64,000 bases of DNA from positions 25,890-89,889 of the forward strand of contig CBDCZP010000017.1 of the NCBI GenBank assembly GCA_965224605.1, written 5' to 3'. Origin of the DNA: HyVt-477 sp965224605. GTDB lineage: Bacteria > Pseudomonadota > Gammaproteobacteria > Thiotrichales > Thiotrichaceae. The notes below the pieces were generated by a model. The model ran no database searches, had not been told where the DNA came from, and was given only the letters and a program-made list of their open reading frames with translations. Both the position numbers and the translations under genes were made by a program. Positions 26,177-35,051 of this stretch are shown here, in pieces; positions within the stretch are counted from its first letter, which is position 1, and each line of letters starts with the position of its first letter.

Positions 26177-26279
26177 TCGTTGGTTCTCCATTAGTTGTTG
26201 AATATCTACTATACGAATCATCGACGTATGAATCTGTAGTAAAAGTGTTATCTTTTTGTTGGTTACTTCCCCTTCTCGA

Positions 26280-27059
26280 TTAAAACCAGTAAGTAAATTC
26301 TACCTTTGCACTGACATGATAATCATCGTTATCTGTTATCGAGCTGTTTTTAATGGATGTCGCAACTTTTGATAATCCTAAATCGCCATTAATGGTGACA
26401 TGTGGTGATATATTTGCTTGAGCTTCTAATCCAATAAAGGGCGTTACAGCAGATTTTCCTTTATAGGTACGTCTATTTGAGGTTGCCTCAGAGTTTTTAA
26501 CACCATAGTAATAATCTACTACTTTATCACTTTGATAACGCAAGCCGCCCACGGCTGCAACAGTCATTTGTTTCTCACCTGTCCAGTGAGGAGCATGGAC
26601 AGGAATACCACCCACTTTTATACCGGCATCGATACCTTTGCTTGAATGTATATCTTTGCTGACATCCACTACGATTTTACCGATCGTTCCCCCTGTATCA
26701 ATGATCACACGTCCTCCAAGGTCAAGTGAGGGATGTCGTTCTGCCATGCCTTTAAGGGTTGCATTGTCCTTTGCTCTAAAGCCCCTGTTTCGAGAAGCTG
26801 CAATTAACTCAACAGTATATTTATCAGCATTGAACACTTTATAGGACATCGCATCGGGATTGAGGTTGAATTTTTCTCCTTGATATTGAATATTAAATAA
26901 AGCACTGAGATTTACATCGTTATCTTCATTCTTATAGTTCATCGCTTCATTATCAATATGAAGGCCCACACCCCAATCGGCATGAACGGTAGACGTTAGC
27001 AGGCTAATCGCGATTGCTGTGGTTAATAATGTAATACAGTTATTTTTAATCAGTTTCAT
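26280..27059 (-). CDS. MipA/OmpV family outer-membrane protein
   Basis: This 259-aa protein has a signal peptide (cleavage near STVHADWG) and a beta-rich body with alternating polar and hydrophobic strands, ending in the aromatic EFTYWF typical of outer-membrane barrels. The MipA/OmpV hallmark LKGMAERHPSLDLGGRV is at about residues 104-120. The family scaffolds murein hydrolases in some species or acts as a channel. It is divergent from the rstA-rstB pair across 283 bp; RstAB control is plausible but unproven. Confidence 0.85.
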   Translation of the reverse strand: MKLIKNNCITLLTTAIAISLLTSTVHADWGVGLHIDNEAMNYKNEDNDVNLSALFNIQYQGEKFNLNPDAMSYKVFNADKYTVELIAASRNRGFRAKDNATLKGMAERHPSLDLGGRVIIDTGGTIGKIVVDVSKDIHSSKGIDAGIKVGGIPVHAPHWTGEKQMTVAAVGGLRYQSDKVVDYYYGVKNSEATSNRRTYKGKSAVTPFIGLEAQANISPHVTINGDLGLSKVATSIKNSSITDNDDYHVSAKVEFTYWF

Positions 27060-27342
27060 TGTGTTTTCTCGTGTTGTGGAAATATTGTTGCTATATCGGT
27101 CATGTCATGACCTTCTTGTGTAAACTGAGAAAATAATAAAACGGTTGAAATGTAACGTCTGTTGAATCTTGGTTATGGTTTTGTTAATCAATGTTATTGA
27201 TTGGTTACTTTATACGTCTATAGCATCCATTTTCGAGAGTTACATTTTGATAACATAAAGACAACAGACTTGAAGGAACGTAGCCATTAATATATGTATT
27301 CATTAAAGAGAATGACTATTAATTGCCTAATGCGAGTAATCA

Positions 27343-28107
27343 ATGATGAATAATGAACTTCCAACACAACATGTCATGCCTTATCACACCATTTTGTTGG
27401 TTGAGGATGACGTACGGTTATCGGCACTGGTGGTTGAATATTTACAAAAGAATGGCTTAAAAGTTGAAACGGAATTCCGCGGAGACACTGCGGTACAACG
27501 TATTATGGCTTTACAGCCTGATTTGGTAGTGCTTGATTTAATGTTACCCGGGCTTGATGGCTTTGAGGTGTGTAAACAGGTGCGCGCTGATTTTGCGGGC
27601 CCAATTTTAATGCTGACCGCTAAAGATGAAGATATTGATCAGGTGGTGGGTTTAGAGATTGGTGCTGATGATTATGTAGTGAAACCCGTCCAGCCGCGTT
27701 TGTTGCTTGCACGAATAAGAGCTTTGCTCAGGCGAAGTAGTAACGAAAAAGCAAAGAACGTTGTCGAAACTGAGGTTAATGAACTGAATTTTGGCATCCT
27801 CAGTATTATTTATAGTTCACGGTCAGTGCTTCTAAATGATGTCTCTATAGAATTTACCACTATTGAATTTGATTTATTGTGGCTATTAGCGAAACACGCA
27901 GGACAGGTTTTAAGTCGTGATCAAATCAGTGAATCACTATCGGGCGTTGAATATGATGGTCTTGATCGTTCTATTGATATTCGTATTTCCCGTTTGCGGA
28001 AATTACTTCAGGATGATCCCGCAAAGCCTCAGGGAATCAAGACAGTGCGGGGTAAAGGTTACTTATTTGTGGCCGAAGGGTGGTCACAACTTAAGAAACA
28101 TCTATAA
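27343..28107 (+). CDS. rstA: RstA-like OmpR-family response regulator
   Basis: The receiver domain (ILLVEDDVRLSALVVEYL) has phospho-Asp65 in VVLDLMLPGLDG and Lys in DDYVVKPVQPRLL. The winged-helix effector contains IEFTTIEFDLLWLLAKHAGQ, then SRDQISESLSGVEYDGLDRS and IKTVRGKGYLFVAEGW. The YDGLDRSIDIRISRLRKLL stretch and the WLLAKHAGQ wording match RstA closely rather than OmpR or CpxR. Two ATGs stand in tandem at 27343 and 27346. The gene ends TAA immediately followed by the ATG of the kinase, so the pair is coupled. Confidence 0.9.
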   Translation: MMNNELPTQHVMPYHTILLVEDDVRLSALVVEYLQKNGLKVETEFRGDTAVQRIMALQPDLVVLDLMLPGLDGFEVCKQVRADFAGPILMLTAKDEDIDQVVGLEIGADDYVVKPVQPRLLLARIRALLRRSSNEKAKNVVETEVNELNFGILSIIYSSRSVLLNDVSIEFTTIEFDLLWLLAKHAGQVLSRDQISESLSGVEYDGLDRSIDIRISRLRKLLQDDPAKPQGIKTVRGKGYLFVAEGWSQLKKHL

Positions 28108-29802
28108 ATGACTAAGCTATTTATTACACTTTATCTTGTGGTTTTAGCTTCTTTTGGGCTTTTTTTTGTATTTTTGGTAAGCCTTGATGGCTTGGAAGGA
28201 ATACTTTCTGGTAGTAAGAACATTGAAAGGAGACTAACCAAAGGCTCTTTTATGCTGATGGATAGGTCTATTGAAGGGTTAACACAGCTACAAGTTGAAC
28301 ACATAGTTTCTCAACACAAAAAGGTTTTTGATCCTTTCTTGGGCTTACTTGAATTGTCTAAGCTAGAACTTGATAAAGATGAAATAGAACGGCTCAAAAA
28401 TGGAGAGATTGTTGGTTCTGATAACGAAGTCGACAGCCTTAAAAATGAATATAAAAATAATGATGGACACACAGCAGATGAAGTCGATTTGTACTATAAA
28501 AAAATACCTGACTCTAACTGGGTATGGCGAATTAACTTAGATACTGAAGTTAATCAAAGCGTGCATAATTTCACAATAACAACAGAGGTTGGACTAGGTA
28601 GGTTTTCTTATGGAATGCATTACCTCCTGCATACTTACCTATTAAATGAAAATCAGGATGAATGGTCACAAATGGTTAAGAGTTTAGAGGATGATTATGG
28701 CTTTCCACTTAGTGTGCATGAAGAATCAAAATTATTAGTGACGTTAGGAAAGAACAAAGAAACATTATCACGTATTAGCAAAGGAGAGCCCGTCAATATC
28801 AGTCAAGAAAGTGATAGAGCTATTATTGTTCAAAGAATTGCTGATAGTTCTAAAGTTTTGCAAATTGGCCCGATCATGATCCCATGGATTATCCGTCATG
28901 TAGTCCAGCTTGCACTATTAGGTTTTGTGCTCTCTATTGCAACCGTATTATTTTTATGGGTACGTCCTTTTTGGTCAAACCTTATTAAAATTAAGCAAGC
29001 TGCTGATGAATTTGGTTCGGGCAATTACAGTGCCAGAGTTCCCTATAAAAAACGCTCACAAATTGCTGAGATAGCACAGGCTTTCAACGCAATGGCTGAG
29101 CGTACACAACATAGCATCCGTTCACATAAAGAATTAACTACTGCTGTTTCACATGAATTAAGAACGCCAGTAGCCAGAATGCGTTTTGCACTGGAAATGT
29201 TATCAGCGACAGATGATCACAGTGATCAACAACGCTATGTCAACGACATCAATGAAGATATTGATGAGTTGGATTCATTACTAGAAGAATTATTAAGTTA
29301 TGCGCGTTTTGATCAACAGGATTCGACCCTAAAACTTAGCAAGGAAAGATTGATTCCCTGGATAACTACAAGCATGGAAAGGCTTATGCCGCTGGCAAAG
29401 ATTAAAAATAAACGACTTAACTATCAGATAATTAATATTAGCAGTGATGAAGTAGCGCAAATTGAAGCTCGACTCATGTCACGAGTATTGGATAATCTGG
29501 TACAAAATGGGTTGTGTTATGCAAAACAGAGAGTCGATGTGACATTAAGCAAAGATGAGGATAGCTATTTATTAGTAGTCGAAGATGATGGTAAAGGTAT
29601 TCCTAAAACCGAACATGAACATATCTTTGATGCTTTCTCTCGTATAGATGTTAGCCGGGATCGTGCTTCTGGCGGTTTTGGTTTGGGTCTTGCTATAGCG
29701 GATCGTATTGTTAAAGGACATCAAGGTGGAATCTCTATTGGCGATTCAAGCTTGGGTGGGGCGCGCTTTGAAGTGAGGTTTCCTGTTTTTTCAACTCAAT
29801 GA
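28108..29802 (+). CDS. rstB: RstB-like sensor histidine kinase
   Basis: This membrane sensor (564 aa) has TM1 at residues 5-27 and TM2 at about 263-287, with an unusually long periplasmic segment of about 235 residues. E. coli RstB has roughly 110, so the input domain here is enlarged. The HAMP region is VRPFWSNLIKIKQAADEFGS, the H-box is AVSHELRTPVARMRFALEML (His near 348), the N-box is LDNLVQNGLCYA, then EDDGKGIPKTEHEHIF and GGFGLGLAIADRIV. The ATG follows the rstA stop with no gap. Confidence 0.9.
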   Translation: MTKLFITLYLVVLASFGLFFVFLVSLDGLEGILSGSKNIERRLTKGSFMLMDRSIEGLTQLQVEHIVSQHKKVFDPFLGLLELSKLELDKDEIERLKNGEIVGSDNEVDSLKNEYKNNDGHTADEVDLYYKKIPDSNWVWRINLDTEVNQSVHNFTITTEVGLGRFSYGMHYLLHTYLLNENQDEWSQMVKSLEDDYGFPLSVHEESKLLVTLGKNKETLSRISKGEPVNISQESDRAIIVQRIADSSKVLQIGPIMIPWIIRHVVQLALLGFVLSIATVLFLWVRPFWSNLIKIKQAADEFGSGNYSARVPYKKRSQIAEIAQAFNAMAERTQHSIRSHKELTTAVSHELRTPVARMRFALEMLSATDDHSDQQRYVNDINEDIDELDSLLEELLSYARFDQQDSTLKLSKERLIPWITTSMERLMPLAKIKNKRLNYQIINISSDEVAQIEARLMSRVLDNLVQNGLCYAKQRVDVTLSKDEDSYLLVVEDDGKGIPKTEHEHIFDAFSRIDVSRDRASGGFGLGLAIADRIVKGHQGGISIGDSSLGGARFEVRFPVFSTQ

Positions 29803-29903
29803 ATAATCAGTCATTTTCAAGGGTAGCACTTCAATTATGTCGTTGCTAGGTGTGGTTTATCTAAGATCAGACGCGCCGATGCTCGTGAGCGTAGGAGTAC
29901 ATG

Positions 29904-31052
29904 CTATTTAATTAGTATTCCATTATCCAATTGTTCATTCCCCAGCAATCCATTGTATAACTGAAAAGTATTTTCAAGTTGTGTATCAATAGTGAAATAT
30001 TTCTCATAATTATCTCGTGCCTGATCACCCATCTGCTGGCGCTTTAAAGGGTCAGTAATGAGTGTTTCCAGAGCTGTAATTAACTCGTCTTTGGAGTTAG
30101 TGACATAACCAGTTTCACCATTGATGACAGCTTCATTAACTCCACCGACATTCGATGCTATAACCGGCAGTTTAGCTCGCATTGCTTCAATAATGGTCAG
30201 AGGGAAACCTTCCCAGTTACTACTTAATACAAATATCTGGCTATCAGCCATTAGTTTATCAATATCGTTTCTGTAGCCCAAGATGTGGACTTTCTCACCC
30301 AAGTTAAAGTCCTTAATAGCGGCTTTAGCATCAGCTAATAAACCTCCATCACCTCCAATCAGGTTTAATTCCCATGGCAGGTCGCTTAATTCAGCTAAAG
30401 CTTCAATGAGTGTTTTATGGTCTTTCTGTTGAGCAAATCGTGCCACCATAATGAGTTTTGGAGGTTCATTAGAAGGATTAGCCATTAGCTCATGATCTAT
30501 ATCGGGCATGCCGTTCTGAATGGCAGTAATTTTTTTCGCGTTACAAACGTTTTGTGCAATTCCAATTTTTCGATCAAATTTGGAAACCGCTATTAAATGT
30601 GTAGGAAATAGGGCGCCTATTTTTTCGATAGTTTTATAGATTTTTTGTTTCCTGACGCTTACACCATCAGTAAATGCCCATCCATGAACCGTAAAGGTAG
30701 AAGGAATATTATCAAGATAAACAGCTATTCTTCCTAGAATTCCCGCTTTAGAGGAATGCAAATTAACAAGATCTGGCTGGATTTCACGAAGCAGTTCACG
30801 GATTTCTTTAAAGGCTTTGAAATCTTTAACCGGATTGATTTGTCGGGTAAGATGATTAAGGACTCGATAGGGGATATTCAAGCTCGAAAGCATTTCGGTA
30901 AACTCAGCTTCTTCACCAACAACCACGGTTACTTTGTTACCTAAATTCTGTAGAGCGACGGCAATATCCTTGACGTGAATTTGCGCACCGCCAATGTCCC
31001 CTTTAGTAATAATAATCACGATATTTACATTGCCTGATTCTATTTTTTTCAT
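29904..31052 (-). CDS. Glycosyltransferase family 4 (GT-B fold)
   Basis: This 382-aa cytosolic glycosyltransferase of the GT4 type has an N-terminal acceptor domain opening with IVIIITKGDIGGAQIHVKDI (the GGAQ/GGAE loop), a linker with FTVHGWAFTDG and IAVSKFDRKIG, and a donor domain with KLIMVARFAQQKDHKTLIEA, then VLSSNWEGFPLTIIEAMRA (the EGFPLTIIEA nucleotide-sugar motif) and VIASNVGGVNEAV. The sugar and acceptor cannot be told. It stands alone, convergent with rstB and with no other polysaccharide genes around it, so it may serve a surface glycan made elsewhere. Confidence 0.88.
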   Translation of the reverse strand: MKKIESGNVNIVIIITKGDIGGAQIHVKDIAVALQNLGNKVTVVVGEEAEFTEMLSSLNIPYRVLNHLTRQINPVKDFKAFKEIRELLREIQPDLVNLHSSKAGILGRIAVYLDNIPSTFTVHGWAFTDGVSVRKQKIYKTIEKIGALFPTHLIAVSKFDRKIGIAQNVCNAKKITAIQNGMPDIDHELMANPSNEPPKLIMVARFAQQKDHKTLIEALAELSDLPWELNLIGGDGGLLADAKAAIKDFNLGEKVHILGYRNDIDKLMADSQIFVLSSNWEGFPLTIIEAMRAKLPVIASNVGGVNEAVINGETGYVTNSKDELITALETLITDPLKRQQMGDQARDNYEKYFTIDTQLENTFQLYNGLLGNEQLDNGILIK

Positions 31053-31244
31053 GGCTCTAATCTTTCTTGTAAGTTCAGCACACTATAGTATATCGCAATG
31101 TCGTAGTAACAAAGTGGACGACGATGAAGTGAATGCCAAGGTGTCGTTAAAGTGTCGCGGTTATACGTGTATTAGTTATACATGTAATGGCAAGGCTGGG
31201 TGATATATACTTTGCTGCATTCACTAAAACCTGAGGTTAAAATA

Positions 31245-32030
31245 ATGTCTGACAATCCTTTTGAAGCACCTAAATCTACAGTTTCGGATATACAAAATAA
31301 TACAGAAGTGGGTGTATTAAAGGAGACTGCCAGAAAAAACACTATTGGTTTTGGCTGGAAATGGATTAAAGAGGGTTTCAATTTATTTAAACTATCGCCC
31401 TTAATTTGGGTGTTAATGACCGTTATCTTTATTGTCTTAAATATAGTGCCTCTTGTTTCAATGGTTGTCTCTCTGCTTTTACCCATTTTCGTAGCTGGGT
31501 TTATTTATGGAGCACATGAACTTGATCATGGTAGACCTTTACGTGTAGGGCAGTTGTTTGAGGGTTTCAAGCAGAATGCAGGTGGTTTATTTGCTGTTTC
31601 AGGACTGTATATTTTAGGCATCATTATTTGCCTACTAGTTGTTGTGGGAGTCGCTTATGGACTGGGTTCTTTTGATGCTTTCAGCCGAGTGGCAATGCAA
31701 GCAGGATCACTAAATCCAGCGGCTCAGCTTGATATGTATAAAAACCTAGTCTTACCAGGGCTTGTATATCTGGGTTTGATCATTCCTTTAGCAATGGCGG
31801 TGTGGTTTGCACCGACACTCATCATCTTGCATGGCATGGGTGCAGTAGAAGCAATGAAGTGTAGCTTTAATGGCTGTTTGAAAAATGTACTGCCTTATCT
31901 TTGGTTCGGAATTATCGCTACCATTCTTATTGTGCTGGGCATGATACCCTTGCTTTTAGGCTTATTGGTGGTACTGCCAACATTATTTGCTGCTACTTAT
32001 GCTTCCTATAAGGATATCTTTCTGGATTAA
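31245..32030 (+). CDS. BPSS1780-family membrane protein
   Basis: This 261-aa protein has about five hydrophobic segments (starting near LIWVLMTVIFIVLNIVPLVS) and the N-terminal MSDNPFEAPKSTVSD typical of the BPSS1780 / DUF2189-like family, followed by GFGWKWIKEGFNLFKLSPL. Other marks are GAHELDHGRPLRVGQLFEGF and FAPTLIILHGMGAVEAMKCS. Function is unknown; it is an inner-membrane protein by prediction. I chose ATG at 31245, with GAGG 9 nt upstream; an in-frame codon at 31200 is less likely. Confidence 0.75.
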   Translation: MSDNPFEAPKSTVSDIQNNTEVGVLKETARKNTIGFGWKWIKEGFNLFKLSPLIWVLMTVIFIVLNIVPLVSMVVSLLLPIFVAGFIYGAHELDHGRPLRVGQLFEGFKQNAGGLFAVSGLYILGIIICLLVVVGVAYGLGSFDAFSRVAMQAGSLNPAAQLDMYKNLVLPGLVYLGLIIPLAMAVWFAPTLIILHGMGAVEAMKCSFNGCLKNVLPYLWFGIIATILIVLGMIPLLLGLLVVLPTLFAATYASYKDIFLD

Positions 32031-32070
32031 TAGGTGTCTATAGATTTAGAAGATTTTAGCACGAAAGGTG

Positions 32071-32128
32071 CGATGATACGGCAAGCTTAATATAACGTAG
32101 TTGCCTCTTTTAAACGGCAAGATCATCG
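32071..32128 (+). ncRNA. Structured leader with alternative stems before nhaP
   Basis: CGATGAT (32071-32077) pairs with ATCATCG (32122-32128). Between them TTGCC (32101-32105) can pair with GGCAA at 32116-32120 or with an identical GGCAA at 32080-32084. Two mutually exclusive hairpins that share one strand are the usual plan of an attenuator or riboswitch. It ends 49 nt before the antiporter ATG. No known riboswitch class was matched by eye. It might instead be a fold at the end of the upstream gene's transcript. Confidence 0.35.
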
Positions 32129-32177
32129 AGTAATGTCTTGTTGATTAAGGATTATAAATTCAAAATAAGGATATATT

Positions 32178-33416
32178 ATGGGTATTACCGAAATACTCGC
32201 CATTCTGATCACCTTGGCGGCATTATTCAGCTACATAAACTATCGTTTTATTAAATTACCGACCACGATAGGTCTGTTGGTTATTTCGTTACTCATTTCT
32301 CTTGGCATTATTGCATTAGGGAAATTAGGCATTCCTTTGGAAGATTGGGCAAAGCACCTTCTTGCTGAAATAGACTTTAATGAAACACTGATGCAAGGCA
32401 TGTTAAGTGCATTATTATTTGCAGGTGCATTACATGTACATCTGGATGAATTAAAAAAACAACGCTGGGTTGTGGCTGTTCTGGCAAGCATCGGGGTGGT
32501 TACTTCCACTGCACTGATAGGCTTTACATCCTATTGGGTGTTTGGATGGCTTGGCTTAAATATCCCGTTAATTTATTGTCTTGTTTTTGGATCTTTAATT
32601 TCACCTACTGATCCTATTGCTGTCATTGGTATTCTTAAAATTGTAGGCGCACCTAAATCACTGGAAACCAAAATTGCTGGTGAATCTTTGTTTAATGATG
32701 GTGTGGCGGTCGTTATATTTCTTGCTCTGTTAGGCATTGCGATGGGTGGACAAGGTGGGCATGGAGAAGTCACCGCAAGTAGTGTTGCATTGCTCTTTGT
32801 TCAAGAAGCTTTAGGGGGTGCAGTTTATGGGTTTATTATTGGCTACATTGCCTATAGGCTACTTGCCAGTATCGATAATTATCAAGTTGAAATATTAATT
32901 ACCCTTGCTTTAGTCTTTGGTGGTTATGCCTTGGCGAGTAAACTACATATTTCCGGGCCCATAGCTATTGTTGTCGCAGGATTAATGATTGGCAACAACG
33001 GCAGACAATATGCCATGTCAGATAAAACACGCGAGCATCTGGATAATTTCTGGGAATTAATTGATGAAATACTCAATGCCGTGTTGTTTGTATTGATTGG
33101 CTTGGAAGTGCTTGTTCTGACGTTCAATCAACAGTACCTCTGGGCAGGTTTAATTATGATACCCATCACTTTACTAGCGAGGTTTATAGCAGTGGGTGTG
33201 CCTGTTTCGTTAATGCGACTACGGCAAACATTTACTCCCAGACTCGTTCGTATTCTCACCTGGGGAGGTTTGCGCGGCGGTATCTCTATTGCGCTTGCCT
33301 TGACCTTGCCGACTGGAGAAACCAGAGAGGCGATTTTAGTAATCACTTACGTCATTGTCGTTTTCTCTATTATTGTACAAGGGTTGACGATTAGTAAGTT
33401 AATCGCAAGAGAATAA
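32178..33416 (+). CDS. CPA1-family Na+/H+ antiporter (NhaP type)
   Basis: This 412-aa inner-membrane antiporter has about 12 hydrophobic segments. The Na+/H+ exchanger core reads CLVFGSLISPTDPIAVIGIL, then ETKIAGESLFNDGVAVVIFL (the ND pair that binds and moves the cation), and the late RILTWGGLRGGISIALALTL motif with the conserved Arg. No cytosolic regulatory tail follows, as in short NhaP types. AAGGAT stands about 8 nt before ATG. It exchanges cytosolic Na+ or K+ for H+. A structured leader lies upstream. Confidence 0.92.
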   Translation: MGITEILAILITLAALFSYINYRFIKLPTTIGLLVISLLISLGIIALGKLGIPLEDWAKHLLAEIDFNETLMQGMLSALLFAGALHVHLDELKKQRWVVAVLASIGVVTSTALIGFTSYWVFGWLGLNIPLIYCLVFGSLISPTDPIAVIGILKIVGAPKSLETKIAGESLFNDGVAVVIFLALLGIAMGGQGGHGEVTASSVALLFVQEALGGAVYGFIIGYIAYRLLASIDNYQVEILITLALVFGGYALASKLHISGPIAIVVAGLMIGNNGRQYAMSDKTREHLDNFWELIDEILNAVLFVLIGLEVLVLTFNQQYLWAGLIMIPITLLARFIAVGVPVSLMRLRQTFTPRLVRILTWGGLRGGISIALALTLPTGETREAILVITYVIVVFSIIVQGLTISKLIARE

Positions 33417-33509
33417 AAACCGTTTTTTGTGAATGCGCTTGTTGAATGACTTGTGCAAGATGTAGAAACAAGGGTTCTTGCTTCCACACGAGTTAATTAT
33501 ACAAGTAAT

Positions 33510-34460
33510 TTACAACTGGCTCAGCAAAGGGTAACGATAAGTATTTATACGCTTAGACCAGCCATTTAACCAGCGCGCTTCATTCCTGCGGGGCGGTGAG
33601 TTTCTCACCCGTCGCTGTAAAACAGCCATCGCTGAAGTTGCAAAGTTATTGAGAGCAAGTGACCCAGGTCTTGAGGGTTGCATATTTTCCAGAACTTGTA
33701 ACAACCCCCAGTTCTGTCCTTTGTAACCACCTCGTCTATTCAAGCCTTCACCTTTGAAATTGACATAATCTACTAAAGCATACCAACCGCCGGGCGTGTT
33801 GGCGACAGCATTCAAGTTGTTAGAAACGTGTGAACGTAGATGCCTAGGTGTTTTTTTAACGAGCCTGGGCATAGCCCGTCGTGCACGTTTGATAATATAC
33901 TCAGCCTGAAGATGGCGGGTACGATATAATAAGTTTTCTAATTCAGTCACTTGTCTGGACCCCTTTGCTCTCATCAATTGAGAACGGCTATTCCATGGCG
34001 CACCATGATTACGTGCTCGTTTGAGCCATGCAGGAAGATGTTCCCCGCGCTGCTCAAGATATGTCAATAAACCGGGAAAAGTATTACCAAAGCGATGTCG
34101 ACGTGGCCCAGAAGGGTACCAGGTGAAATGACCGATACCCATAGCAGCAAAATTCTCGCCACGATTCCAGTGAACAAGCTTACTCTTCACACCACCCGCT
34201 TCATTTCTGAAAATCTTATCGCCGATGATTCTAAGTGCTTGTGTGGAGTTGGCAGATTTATAGTGCCCAGGTTGGTAGACATAAGGCTTAACAGGGTTAT
34301 GTCTTTTCCGTTGCTGGTGGTAAGAAGGGTGTCTAACTATAGGTGCTTTAACAGCAACGGGAGTTGCCTCTGGAATGTTAGCTTGTTTCACTTGCTGTTG
34401 GCTACATGCAGTCATCGTCAACACGGAGACGACCAAGAGGGGTGATAAATATTTTGTCAC
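33510..34460 (-). CDS. Lipoprotein, conserved hypothetical
   Basis: This 316-aa protein has a signal peptide and lipobox TMTAC near residue 19. The middle contains a strongly patterned core: IGDKIFRNEAGGVKSKLVHW, then GENFAAMGIGHFTWYPSG, FGNTFPGLLTYLEQRGEHLP and PAWLKRA. It is rich in Arg, His and Trp. The NEAGG Glu and the WNRGENFAAMGIGHFTWY stretch give a lysozyme/transglycosylase-like impression, but I know no assigned function for the family. It is convergent with nhaP. Confidence 0.55.
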   Translation of the reverse strand: MTKYLSPLLVVSVLTMTACSQQQVKQANIPEATPVAVKAPIVRHPSYHQQRKRHNPVKPYVYQPGHYKSANSTQALRIIGDKIFRNEAGGVKSKLVHWNRGENFAAMGIGHFTWYPSGPRRHRFGNTFPGLLTYLEQRGEHLPAWLKRARNHGAPWNSRSQLMRAKGSRQVTELENLLYRTRHLQAEYIIKRARRAMPRLVKKTPRHLRSHVSNNLNAVANTPGGWYALVDYVNFKGEGLNRRGGYKGQNWGLLQVLENMQPSRPGSLALNNFATSAMAVLQRRVRNSPPRRNEARWLNGWSKRINTYRYPLLSQL

Positions 34461-34662
34461 GGTGTTTCCTTATTATTATTATTTTGTAACACTGTTTAAA
34501 TAGCTTTTAGGTGTAGTATATCGACAGGAGTATGAAATTTCAGTAAATGCAGATAAGGTGTGTAGAATACAGGAACTATTAGGCTGATTTTTTCTCTAAT
34601 GAGTTATAGCTTGAAAATATTGGCTTTAAAACTAGGAATTGACTTGAAAATAGAAATATTGA

Positions 34663-34690
34663 CTTGAAAAATAAGTACAGCAACCTTATT
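34663..34690 (+). promoter_or_regulatory. Candidate sigma-32 (heat-shock) promoter of hspQ
   Basis: CTTGAAA (34663-34669) matches the sigma-32 -35 box exactly. After 14 nt comes CCTTATT (34684-34690), close to the CCCATNT -10. It sits 40 nt before the hspQ start codon, as expected for a heat-shock gene. The -35 is the second copy of a 13-nt direct repeat (ATTGACTTGAAAA at 34638 and 34658, 20 bp apart). Confidence 0.6.
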
Positions 34691-34730
34691 TTGATAGTTG
34701 TCCATATAACGATTAGTAAGAGGGTACATC

Positions 34731-35048
34731 GTGACTACACATTTAGCATCATTTAATATCGGTCAAATTATTCATCATCGTAATTTTAATTATCGGGGTG
34801 TTATCGTGGATGTTGACCCAAGTTTTCAAGGCAGCGATGAATGGTATGAAGAAAATGCTAATAGTCATCCTCCCAAGGATGCCCCTTGGTATCATGTGTT
34901 GGTTGACGACGAAAGCGTAGTGACCTACGTTGCAGAGAGAAACCTTGAAATTGATGAAGAAGGAGTACCTATTCAGCATCCTATGGTTCAAGATATTTTC
35001 TCAGGCTATGATGAAGGTAAATATAACCTGAATGTAACTCTGAACTAA
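34731..35048 (+). CDS. hspQ: Heat shock protein HspQ
   Basis: HspQ (105 aa) is a small cytosolic heat-shock protein that in enterics is a Lon substrate and specificity enhancer and hemimethylated-DNA-binding protein. Family blocks: FNIGQIIHHRNFNYRGVIVD, then DVDPSFQGSDEWYEENANSH and PWYHVLVDDESVVTYVAERN, with HPMVQDIFSGYDEGKY at the end. It starts with GTG at 34731, with a GAGGG about 9 nt upstream. A sigma-32-like promoter precedes it. The next gene starts 3 nt after its stop, so the two are probably co-transcribed. Confidence 0.95.
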   Translation: MTTHLASFNIGQIIHHRNFNYRGVIVDVDPSFQGSDEWYEENANSHPPKDAPWYHVLVDDESVVTYVAERNLEIDEEGVPIQHPMVQDIFSGYDEGKYNLNVTLN

Positions 35049-35051
35049 TCA

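Noticed and set aside
29800..29903. Terminator between convergent rstB and the glycosyltransferase
   Set aside because: Only a short GCTC-GT-GAGC palindrome is present, without T-run or longer stem.
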